From the NCBI GenBank assembly GCA_964017145.1, contig OZ024845.1, forward strand, positions 3,596,001 to 3,660,000: a stretch of DNA of 64,000 nt, written 5' to 3'. The notes below the pieces were generated by a model. The model saw only the letters and a program-made list of their open reading frames with translations, did no database searches and was not told where the DNA came from. This stretch comes from Agrocybe praecox (Eukaryota > Basidiomycota > Agaricomycetes > Agaricales > Agrocybaceae). Below, piece after piece: positions 36,850 through 47,700 of the stretch. Position numbers and translations under genes: made by a program. Numbering within the stretch: position 1 is the first letter of the stretch; every line of letters starts with the position of its first letter.

Positions 36850-38796
36850 CGATAATCGATAAATGCCGAACGGGATGATTAGGAGGCTCGGAGCTAGGGA
36901 TCGTTGATCCGACGTAGCTCCGGCACGCTAACCCGTTTCGGTAAGTTTCGGTAGGTCCAGCTCTCTTTCCATTTCTCCCACTTGCCGTCTTTTCCCTGCT
37001 CAAACATAATGAGCACCCTCCTGTCTTTCAATTTTTAAGCGCTGAAGCGCTGAAGTTCCATTTATCACCCGTTAACAATTCTCAGGACACTCAATACATG
37101 GTCCGACGACATAACAAACCAATTTCATCGAGAAGTGGTGGGCTGAAGAGATACAGTGACATGCTCTGGGTGAAGAAGTGGCATACCGGATCAAAGCAAG
37201 GGGCTTTTTGGTGTGAGGATGGACAGCGGGAACTGATTGAAGTCAGTCGCGAAATTCTCTGCTCGCATACTGGTCTGCCCGTCCTCTTTCACCATATCGT
37301 GTCTTCTCAATTACCCACTGTTCCTGTCCATATTTGTCCTTCTCGTGCTCATTCACATCCATCGTCACCGTACTGACTTATAAATTTATCACAGGTACCT
37401 CTTTATCGTCATCAATTTCTCATCCTCCTTGCAGTGCGTGTGCATGATTTATTTCTTTTCTGACCCTCTTTTATTTTATCTTCATTGTTCGTCTTAACCT
37501 TTTTCTTTGCCGTTGCTTGGCCACACCTGCACACTGTTTCCCTCGCCTCTGTTTCTGTGGAAAATAACCAATCATTTGGTGTGCGGTGTCCGCAATAATG
37601 AAAGCTCCTTACTTACCTGTTCAATTTCGAACACTCCCAGCCGTCATTCATTCATGTCTAGCGCAGTCATCGTCGTTCATACTCTGGCATCGATCCATCG
37701 ATCTACTCCTTCCAATTTCCATGTTCTCAAGCCAAATCTATCGCTAACCATTCTTCGAACAATAAATACAGTGTGCAGATGCTCGCATGCAGGATTGGGA
37801 CGACTTCCGGTGCGCCTTGCCTTTCTTTTTTCACCTCCCCCGCTTCCCTTCTCTTCACTCAGTCACCCATCATGCTGGTTGCTTGAAGAATCTACGTTTT
37901 TCACGATCGTGCTAATCCTCGTTCCAGCGCATGCCATCGCGCTCTCTCACACACCCATTCTTATCAACATCGTCCTTGGTTCCGTATTTCCATCCCTATA
38001 TGCTCATGAGCATTGATTATCCTTTCTTCTGCCTTCTGCGCCATCTATCGTTTATGCAGTGCGTCCCTACTATGTGCCTTTCTCCTTTTTCGAGCCCTCC
38101 TTTCCCTTCGTCCTCTTCATATTCTTCAGTTTATCTAATATATACTCCTCTTGCCCATGTTCCTCACCTATGCCCCTCTCCGTGTTTCCGCCATCCCTCC
38201 TTCCAAGTCCCGAATAGCATACATACATACATACACATATCAATATCGTTTATCGTTCATAGTCATGGGAACGGACTGATCCTTCTCCGTCTCTAGTGCT
38301 CGTGTTCTCTCTCCATTATGTTAAATGATATATAATTTTTATCAACGGATTGACATCAGCACCTTCGCTTACCTCTGGTAGTAAATTCTGAGATGAGGTA
38401 TAATCCAGGAGAACAGTGCAAGTGCGAGTGTAAAATAGCCAACCGAATCATTTGATTGTTGCGAGCGCAGCGAACGAACGATAATTGGGAGGAACGGTGA
38501 GGAGGCGCCTGAGAGGCATGTATGGGCGGAAGATGACTCAATGCGACGTAGCCGACCCAAGCGATTCCAGAGATAGGACAAGAAGTGGAAGGGAACCATG
38601 GAGGTGAAGGGAAAAACCCAGGGAACGCACAGGAGACCGTGGTAGCAGCCTTGGGAGTGACTCATTGGTTTGTCTACTGTTCTCTGTATGGTATAGGCCT
38701 GTTCTGAGTATTTTAAAACTAAAAAAAGAAACGTATAAAGAGACTCCGGAAAAAAAATACTTATCACATGGCTCCGAGAATGTTTCCAAGAATACC
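36850..38796 (+). repeat. segmental repeat, copy A' (direct partner at 0.45-2.22 kb)
   Basis: Aligns with 449-2224. In this copy the front contains CGGAGCTA...TAGCTCCG around GGATCGTTGATCC, which could form a two-part hairpin. The same region in copy A has lost part of the pairing. Confidence 0.75.
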
Positions 38797-39115
38797 ATAC
38801 CTGATGGTTCTGCCCAGTGACAAGGCTTCCTCATTGTTGACACCCAGGATGGGCTCTCTTGAGCACCACTTTAGTATAACTCTTCTCTATACTTTGCAGA
38901 CAGTTCTTTCAAGAAATGAGCGTGGGATTGCTCATCAAATACTTTGGGCGAACTGGGTTTGGGGACTCCAAAAGTTCCGCAAATACTCTTAGCCGGCTTT
39001 GGGACACAAATAATCCATGTAATCAGCCTACGTCGGACCATCAACAGAGAAAAAAGACAGTTAGAGCACTTACCATGTGGTATAATCTTCTTAATCAAGG
39101 CAGATACATTCAATT
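38797..39115 (-). other. short unassigned coding-like stretch
   Basis: The minus strand reads KPAKSICGTFGVPKPSSPKV, FDEQSHAHFLKELSAKYREE, then a stop. It is protein-like but unrecognised, with no start or partner exons. Confidence 0.2.
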
Positions 39116-39417
39116 AATTAAGTAGCAAGAATGACAATAAAATCAACTATGAGGCGATCAATACAGTCGAAGGGATGCACGACTGACATGGGACTGTTAT
39201 GTCTACATTTATTTTAATTTAGGCCTATAACGCGCATGACTTTATACATATTTTGCTCCTCGTCTTCTCTGTCAATCATACCCTGGGCTCCAAGATTATC
39301 ACGAACAAAAGATAAATACGACCTCGTGCATATAAATTGATGGCTTTCACCCTCTGCTGGCAAGTCTCTCCACCGGCGGAGCACTGCCACGCATCCCAGT
39401 CAGCGTTCAAATACGAC

Positions 39418-40352
39418 ATGAGTATCAGCCACAACCTTCGAACTCTCAAAGTTCTTATCTTTCTCTTCGTGTACCAAGTACTTGCTATCAATGAATATAT
39501 TACGATTGGTACGTGACTGCGTGCTCGTTCCGACAGTCATCAATTCTGAATTATTTTCGCAATACAGCGAATGCCCCCAAGCCAGCGACATGCGGAAACT
39601 CGGGAGTCCTTCCAGGTGGAGGATGGATTGCGAATAAGCGTTGTGGATACGTGATGGGTATCGTATCATATCCCATATTTCATGTCAAATCATCTAGTAA
39701 CTGATAATGCACCTGATTTACACATCCAGGAACTGCTGTGCCGGGCCAACGCTTCGATGTAGAATCTACAGACAGCACAGGGTATCACTACGGGAGGTAC
39801 CGTGGGACTGGAGGAAACTTCTGCACGTTCCTCATCCCCTCGGTATGTCATTTCCCGTATAATTGAGGATATTTGGCCCGCTTTTGATACTTTGTAGTCC
39901 TTGAATCTAGCTTCCCAAGTCAGCGGTATAGCATCTTCATGCTCAACGACTACCTCTTCCGCTCTTTGCAATAGGCAGCACTTCGGAAAAGATTTCGATG
40001 CAGCACCACATACAGGTGACGGTGCTGTCATCGTGGGTGTGAGCTTGGCAGCATGTCCGGGGTTCTACAACTACTTTGTCGTAAGCCTTTCATACATTTA
40101 TCACATTATTAAACAATAAACCGCCAAAAGGATTCAACATTCGCTTCGGGAGCGTTCCAAGACCCCGTACCTTTTAACGTGGCAGCGACGACGAATGCTG
40201 GATATCGATACACGACGCTGGACGAGCAGGCAAGTCTGGTACGCGCGGACGTGGCTGTATATGGGCAGACTATATGGTTTTTCGTGCCTCGTTCATGTAT
40301 CGCGGCGCAGCTTCCTACACAGCTAAATAACGATGGCGGAGATGGGTGTTGA
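39418..40352 (+). CDS. secreted Cys-containing protein, unknown family
   Basis: Five exons join in phase: 39418-39508, 39568-39657, 39730-39842, 39898-40080 and 40131-40352, giving 232 residues. The N-terminus MSISHNLRTLKVLIFLFVYQ, followed by VLA, is a typical signal peptide. The mature part starts near NAPKPATCGNSGVLPGGGW. It has about eight Cys spaced through the chain, TGYHYGRYRGTGGNFCTFLI, ALCNRQHFGKDF, a hydrophobic VIVGVSLAACPGFYNYF, and ends NNDGGDGC. No catalytic motif was recognised. The length, secretion signal and Cys pattern fit a small secreted or effector-like protein or a carbohydrate-binding protein. All introns are GT-AG and 50-72 bp. This is one of the few unbroken genes in the window. 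Confidence 0.8.
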
Positions 40353-41990
40353 ACGTTGAAGTTAAGGCCTGGTTTACAGTGTGCGTCTTATTTGAAGTAT
40401 GTATTGGAGTCTCGACATAACACGCAATACGATCAATGTTGAAGAAAAGAGAGAGAGAAGGGGGGAAACATATATACCACGACACTGGAGTCCACTTGTC
40501 CAAATCACAAGTCGATTTTCTTACTTATAGCCTCAAGTCCCTGTCTGAGTTGAACGCGTTGTTTGCTCTTTATCAAACGTGCCGTCATCAATTTTGCATC
40601 AATTCTATTTTCTGTTCGTGACGTTGATGTTCGCCGTGTACCTTACTCTGACTTCCTCACTTTCCCAGCAAATTCTGATATCTCCCTATGCAGCTCTCAT
40701 GAGTCTCTATGCAGCTACTCTAGCACGCCAAGTTTCTTCATCGTTGCTCATTTTCGGGAGCTCGAACGACGATAGCAATCGACTCATTTTTGACCGCTTG
40801 AGCCCTGAAGTCGGAGTGCCTAGTTTATTGAATATATCCGCATATATATAATCATATTTTTGGGACAAAAAGGGCGTAACATGTGTGTATCCCCATTAAA
40901 TATTTATGTTCTGTACATCCTTACTTTACTTAAGTACTTCATCCCGTATAAGCGAGTAGGCTGACTTTTAATGAGGTGCTAAACGTATCCTATCATTCTT
41001 AGCTCATTTATTCCCTATGCTCATAGGACTCCTGCGGCATCCACCAGATTCCACTCTATCCCTGACCAGCAGTATACCCCGAACCAATTGTTGCATGGAA
41101 ACATTAGGTCAATACGCTCTTCTCAGCGTCGTGTTGGAGTGGTTTTCCTTTTTCCCTATCAAACTTGGAACTTGAGTGGACCGCCTACATCGAAATCCCT
41201 CTCCTCCTTCTTTGTCGTATTGCTACACGGCGGTCACCTGGTACGCTAAACTTCCATGGATTATTGATTATACTTTACAAACGTATCTCATGCTGACTTT
41301 CCCATAATTATAATGCTATTTATCGCACTCATTTGTACGTCGAACATTATCGACCCTTTCAAGTTAGTCCGACCGCGCTAGCGGAGTGAATGACTCATGC
41401 GTATTTGTACGCAACTCGTGCCCCTTTTCTTGTATTCCTTTTCCCCATCCTTTCTACTTTCCATTCGTAACGCATCACGGCAGTTTTTGTAACGCTGGCG
41501 ATTTGGATCTATTCAATCCATAGTTCATTTATCGAACACGATCCAAGTCTACCGCAAACACTCGTTTTGCGCCCTTCTGTTCCAACCGAAACATGATAAG
41601 CAATGTACGAGATACTGCAGAGCTTAAACATTGACTGGTACAACACGGGATCAGCCAATCCCCTAAAGCGAGTATCAAGGAGAAATCAGAATGAGCAACC
41701 TGAGTGTAGTCTATTCGGCAATACTTTACGTTACTCCACTGATTCCTGACGGAGTCTGGTGGATCATTGGCAGGCTAACTTTGCTGGATTCCACTGAATC
41801 CTGTCAGACTTACCAGATTCTTGCTGTTTATATTATGTTTTATGGAAGATAATAGACACAAGATTCACAAAAAAAAGCGTATAAAAGCGAAGTATAAAGA
41901 TAAATTTGTTAGAAAAGATAATATACATGATTTTGAACTACTTATATAAGTATTTGACGTAAAAAGGAACAAGGAACAGAGAAGGAAAAC
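40353..41990. other. intergenic, possible old inverted-repeat debris
   Basis: No gene seen. ATCCACCAGATTCCACT near 41035 has an imperfect inverted counterpart near 41750-41768, and short palindromes such as GGATTCCACTGAATCC sit at about 41788. The pairing is too weak to call an element. Confidence 0.3.
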
Positions 41991-42953
41991 AGAAGGGGAA
42001 GGAAGGGAAATGATAGGAGAAATGAGGAAGGGTGGAGAGGAGAAAGGCATAGTAGAGACGGTGCGCGCTCGAATAGTGGGCGGCGAAAAACGTACCATAT
42101 CGAGGTTAGGTGGATGTCCCACCGACGTCAGCGAAAGTGGGCAGTGTCACCTAAGCCGCCTCCGATGATGACAATGGCGGCGGCGGCGGCATTGGAAGCT
42201 CGGACTCAGGCCTCACTGACAACAACGAGAGCAACAAGCGCATTGGCAATGGCGACGGGGAAGCACCCAACACACGAGAGCGTGCCAAACGAGCGAGCGA
42301 AGCGAAGTCCACCGCCCTGCTTGTGATGAGCCTACGTCAACGAGGGCGCATTGTCACCGCCGCTGGCGTCAGGTTGTCCATTGGTGGGGTTGAAAGAGGA
42401 AAGAGGAGGTGGGGGACGAGCATTACACTCTATGGGGGTCCCAGAGTCGAGCAAGTGTTGCTCGGCACTGAAAAAGGGTCAGCAAGATGTTTCACTATAA
42501 AAAGAACGAGGGGTATAGGACCGACGGTGTGAGATGGGAGGGAATCCCGGCAGCGTTTGCGCTGGCATCTTCAGCAACGCGTTCGCCGTCAAATTTTGTA
42601 CGCATCGTTTACCTGGCGTTGGTAACTAGGGACGGTAGGACCACTCACCGTCCTTTTCGCCTGCCATCTCACCCTTCCTGCCTCCTTTTCCTTTTGTCTT
42701 CGCGCCATTGGGCTTAGGGATGCCGTCGTTCCCATCTGTGGTCTCCTTGCCACTCGTTTTCTTCCGATTTGTCCGCATTGAACCGTAACCTCTTGCGGCG
42801 TTGTCGTGGAGGAGGGCCTCCCATGATTTCAGCCGGTTCTGTTGGGGTGTGCAAGGATGTTGGTGGTGGTGGTAGTGGTGGGGAACAAGAAAACATAGCC
42901 AGGGCAGCGGGCTGTGGCTGTGCCGGCAATTTCCGACGCGGCCCAGACATGTA
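41990..42953 (-). pseudogene. decayed low-complexity protein gene
   Basis: Starts MSGPRRKLPAQPQPAALAMF at 42950, then GGPPPRQRRKRLRFNADKSE. The frame changes near 42.73 kb to DGIPKPNGAKTKGKGGRKGE, and further fragments such as FDGERVAEDASANAAGIPSH occur near 42.58 kb with stops beyond. The protein is Pro- and Lys-rich with no recognised domain. Confidence 0.4.
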
Positions 42954-43117
42954 CCTTCACGCAATGTATGTCCCGCAGACCTCTATAAAATACAAGAAAT
43001 TTATGATATAGTAGCTGCACTAAAATATGGAGTAGCGTAATGAGCCTTAGAGACCAGAATTTAAGTCGAATATAAGTTAGAAATTAGAATTATTAAGCCT
43101 CTGATCTGAGCAATTTT

Positions 43118-44345
43118 CTATACTTTTTCCGTGGCCATTATTTTGACATTGACGTTCTCGTTTGATATTCTCATGTCGTCTTCTGAGCCATTATAGCACT
43201 TTGTCCCCCCCCCCCAAATGGTATCTAATGATGCATCCAGTGAATCTGAACCAATATCCGCTGAGAACTCGTTGGTTGTATCGTCTTTTGCCATTTCTAA
43301 ACGAGCAACCATAAGTGTCGGAGCAAATGGCTAGGAGAAAGATAAGTCAAGCTTATATAATTATCATTAAAAGTTGAGTAGAGGTAAACATACTGTTGCT
43401 ATGAGTGAAATGATGACTGTGTAAAATTCTGCATTGAAGCTGACAGATCCTGTCGAAGTGATGTCTCCGTTATTATCGGTAAGGGTAGTAATTGCCGTCG
43501 CAAGGATCGAAAGAGAGTACAAACTTGCCGAAGATTGTATCATTATCTCGATAATTTTGGTATATCGTCTGCGCGCCTTTTGATGATTGTTGCTCGCGGA
43601 CGAGTAGATGTGGGACCCAATAACAAGCGTTGCTAGCATACTTGCTGTGGCCGTCACGCAGTAGCTGCTCCCTTCTACTCAAGGGTATGGCGGAATTAAA
43701 ATCCCGGACCGGATCCTGGTAGGTAGGGTCGGCCGTTAGGCCAGAAAAATAAATATGTGATTCACTTTTATAGTGAACTTTTCATCAAATATGAGACTTT
43801 TGGACATTAATTGTCCTTTAATAACACTTCAATAAGTGAATTATTTATGCGGAAAAGCTCCAAATTGTTATTTCCTTGCTTTATGCAAGCTTTATGTTGG
43901 TAAAAAGACCAAGTTACCCAGATAAGATAAGATAATCCAAATATAGAAGTCGCAGATCTGATTACATGATCTGACCATTGGTACAATAGATCACAAAAAT
44001 GATTGTTAGTGCATTAGTTTGTAAAAAATCTTGTACATATTAACATGAAAATAATATTTTATGCACAATATCTACCTAGCGTGCGGAACCAACACACTTC
44101 AGCACATTTTGGATTATAAATACCTTCCAAATATAGGAATTTGATGGATTACTAAGCGCTGGAGGTAGGTAGGGTCAGCCTCTGGGCTTAAAAAATAAAA
44201 GGTGGCATCAGGTAAAAAATATTGGTTCCGCTATACCCTTGCTTCTACTATGTTGAATAGTTGGGCGAATTGAAGTGTCTCGTCGCTCGAATCAAACCAC
44301 ATGAGGATGTTCATTACGATACCCGTTACGATCAGTACTAGAAAG
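43118..44345 (-). pseudogene. membrane protein gene interrupted by a 562-bp transposon
   Basis: On the minus strand, sequence upstream of the insertion reads LIVTGIVMNILMWFDSSDET and LQFAQLFNIVE. Downstream it reads TATASMLATLVIGSHIYS, RRRYTKIIEIMIQSSASLYS, NAEFYTVIISLIA, then after an intron PFAPTLMVARLEMAKDDTTN to a stop near 43118. If one target-duplication copy and the inserted element (43680-44241) are ignored, the two sides are in the same frame. The pattern of hydrophobic segments and a polar tail matches the C-terminal part of a seven-span-like Agaricomycete membrane protein family. I could not resolve a 5' part beyond 44345. Confidence 0.6.
43672..44249. mobile_element. non-autonomous DNA transposon (562 bp) with 8-bp target duplication
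   Basis: Element 43680-44241 is flanked on both sides by CTTCTACT (43672-43679 and 44242-44249). The left end is CAAGGGTATGGCGGAATT. The right end is the reverse complement of CAAGGGTATAGCGGAACC. The subterminal AAAATCCCGGACCGGA is shared with the 6.2-kb element to its right. A GGTAGGTAGGGTC motif occurs twice inside. It has no coding capacity. The shared ends suggest it is moved by the transposase of that family. Confidence 0.9.
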
Positions 44346-44755
44346 ATAGATTAACTCAGATGTCAACTTCGGATGCACAGCAAACGGGTACTCACCTACT
44401 TAGGGTTGGTCGAACGAAGGTGCTGAGTGAGAAAGGACAAAGGTGTAGTAGGGAATTCTACTGCACGACCTTTTCGCTTTTATAGCTCTTCAGGTCCTAT
44501 ATTTTCTCGATAGCTAGATCGGTTAGATCTGTTAACCATCGCGCTTACCGATCTCATTGGTAAGTCTGATTACGATGTTCTATAACAATTAGTAGCTGTG
44601 AAGTCTTACATTCCGCGGGATCGCTGACCAAGCACGGGCAGAAGCACTGGCTCAGTCATCGAAAACGCCGCAGCATCAGTAAGCTGTCAGTTCCAGCGAC
44701 AACGACCAAAGTAGATCGATGGATATAAATACTTAGCGTAGTGGCCTAATGCGGA

Positions 44756-47700
44756 AGGTAAGGCAAGGGGGTACCGGGATTAGAATCCCGGACCGGAGGT
44801 ATACTTAGTTAGTTGGGCCGAAGGCCTCGAAAAAAAAAAAAACATCTCGGAAGCCAAGTCTGTTTTTTTGGCTGTTTTAAGCCTTGCTTTTGCCTTTAAA
44901 CATATGAAATACATGTTATTCAGTATAGAACCTTGATACAACCAGCTTTAAGCAGTAAAATCGAACATCATTTGTCAAATACCTAATTTAGTAACTAATT
45001 AGGAGGTTCGGTCAAGGCCGAAATCATGTGATAGCTCCAATCTAATCTTATCTACTGCATACAAAAAATTAGCAGTCTTAATTGCCTGCAACGCAAGCAG
45101 GACTACATCACAATGGTATCAGACACAGAGCAAGATGATATGAATGTGAGTTTTATCTTTTACATATTTACAGATTGTCGATACTAAAAGACCATAAAAA
45201 GGAGAAGAACATCGAAATTGTAACGATAAATGACAAACCTCATGCCAAATGCCCTCGATGCAAATGCAATATAAATTTAGGACGTGTAGGAATATCGATT
45301 CTATTCAAAACACACTACGACTCCGCGAAATGCAAAGCTGCACAGGCAAAAATAGATAAAAAGGAACAGGCGAAAAATAGTTCAATTATGAACTTCTTTC
45401 GTGTTGGACCCAAAGCAAAGCATGTACCAACGACCATGCAGCTCACGCCTATGGTACAAGGTCACCGGTTAATCCCTACTTCCTCAATCACAAACAGCAG
45501 GCCAAATGTGGATGCTCAAGTCGAAACAGAGGAAGGGACCATAACTGTAGAAACAACCAACTATCAGTCAAACCTCCTTCAGCGAATGCAGAAGATTGCC
45601 CGAGGCTTACCGTTGAACGTTCCGCTTGGATTGAAGACAGACCGTCTTGCCGTCTTTGGGTGTAATCCATTGGACGTTGACAATCTTGCATTGCCATGCG
45701 ATGAGCTGTGGGAGGAAATACTAAATGGCATCATGAAGGACACATTGGGGTGGGGCACAGAGGTCAGCATGAAGGAAGTTGTGACACGAGGAAAGATGGG
45801 GATGGACGGGCTACTCGACTTCGTCGCATACTTTGTTGAGACACGCGGTGTTGACGAAGGTTTGTTTGAAGGGAAGTTGGATCTCCTCCTGACGGCAGCA
45901 GAGGACTTGTGAGTAGTTGTATACATATCCAATAGGGACAAATACTCAAGTGGGACGTACAGAATAGGAGACACGACAGCCATAGGCCCCACAACTTCAC
46001 AAAGCAACACCAATACATCTCCTACAAGCTCCCATAAAACCAAATCCCTATGTGAAGAGGCTACTTCAGGACCTCCAGACGTTCAGGTCTTCGAAGTTGA
46101 AGACATTATTGAGCCTAGCCAGAAGAGTTCAACATTAGCGTGCACTGGATACGTGTTGGAATTCCCTTTTGAAAAGTCACCTAGCTCAACCTATCCGTTT
46201 TCCCTACATGACACCTTGGTTCTTCCATGGGAGTACACCCTGCGCAACGGTGTTATGGTCCTTTATGCCCGAAGCTGCAAACAGCAAGTAACCCGACGTT
46301 CTGGAGTTTGTCGTCCCTGTGCAAAGCTGAAGGACAACGAAACACTAAGCAATATTGTCGCACGGATTGAAGACAGTGTTCATGAAAATGCGCCTTTTGC
46401 ATATCATGGAATCAGTGGGCTGCACAGCATGCTTCGAAGAAAGAACGTACAAATCGAATTCTATCGTCTCCGGGGGCTAAACCAAGCAAAGAAACTGCTT
46501 GCAAAAGCAGCTGCGCTATCCGACCGGAAACGCCTGTTGTTTGCGATTGCGAGTGGGAAAATTGACCGCATAGATCGCATGATCAGCATTGGTTTGAAAC
46601 AGAAAAAGGGTGCAAGAGGCCTACTAGCAGCTTGCGAGGCGGCAGCTCATGGATTTTACCACCCACGAGGTTACACGGAAGAAGAAGACATGCGAGCTCT
46701 TCTGCTATGGAAACTAGGAGGAAATCGAGTGGCAGAAATCAACCACCGGTCACAGGGTGCACCAAGCAAAACATACCTTCGTACACGCTCAACAGTTCCA
46801 GCCCTTATTCCATCCCTCGGGAACCCAACTGTTACTGAGGTTGTTAAGAATATCAATGCAACCATGGAGAGTATTCACCACGTACTTGACGAGCAGCTGG
46901 ATGGAACAGTACACCACGCCGTGGCTATGTTTGATGAGCTGGCAACCGAGAAGCGCATACGATGGGACCCGAAAACCAATGGACTCCTTGGGGTATGCAG
47001 AGAGCATGCTCATAAGACCTCAACGCAGTTTGTGAATCAAGATGATATGGAGGAACTATTCGCTAAGTTAGATAGCGGCAAAGTACATTACGCGGGAGAG
47101 GTAAGAGTTCTGAGTCAGGCTATTGTGGTTTCAAACTTGGCCGTTTCCAAGTTACTAATTTGGACGTCTATTTTTAGGCCACCATTGCAGCACTAGGAAT
47201 CCTATGCAAAGACAGTCGCATTTATCCTGGACGACCACTGCTCATATCTGGTGACTGCAAACGTGAGACTGGCGAGGAACATGCCTGTCTTATCGATACC
47301 GTTCTGCATGGGGTTGAATCATCGTCAGTCAAAGGAAAAATTCGAGTTGTATCTCTCGCCTCTGATGGGGAAACACGGCGAGGCTCTGCTTTTAATCTGC
47401 GCACATTCAAGCATATTCTCCAACCCAATTCCCCTATTTATGCTTACCTCCAGCCAATAAAGCTCATGGATCTCCATGTGGGGGATGACGATATTACTGG
47501 GGACAAAGATATGAAACATATCATCAAACGGTGCCGGAATCTATGTCTGCGAGAACGAGGCATTGTAATTGATAGCTTTCGTATAACTCCCGACATAATT
47601 AAAGACCATATGAGGTCAAACGGACTTCTACAAGAGCATATTAATGCAGCTTTCAATCCTAACGATCAGCAAGACGTCAAAATGGCATACGATTTATTGA

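Noticed and set aside
41028..41830. MITE bounded by ATCCACCAGATTCC inverted copies
   Set aside because: Pairing is short and imperfect, and no target duplication could be found.
43205..43216. C homopolymer run as a functional signal
   Set aside because: A ten-base homopolymer inside a coding remnant is more likely slippage or chance.
44720..44842. tRNA-like SINE at the left end of the large element (A-box-like TAGCGTAGTGG, B-box-like GATTAGAATCCC, A-rich tail)
   Set aside because: The B-box-like part belongs to the terminal inverted repeat of the transposon, shown by the 8-bp duplication between the two boxes and by the matching right end.
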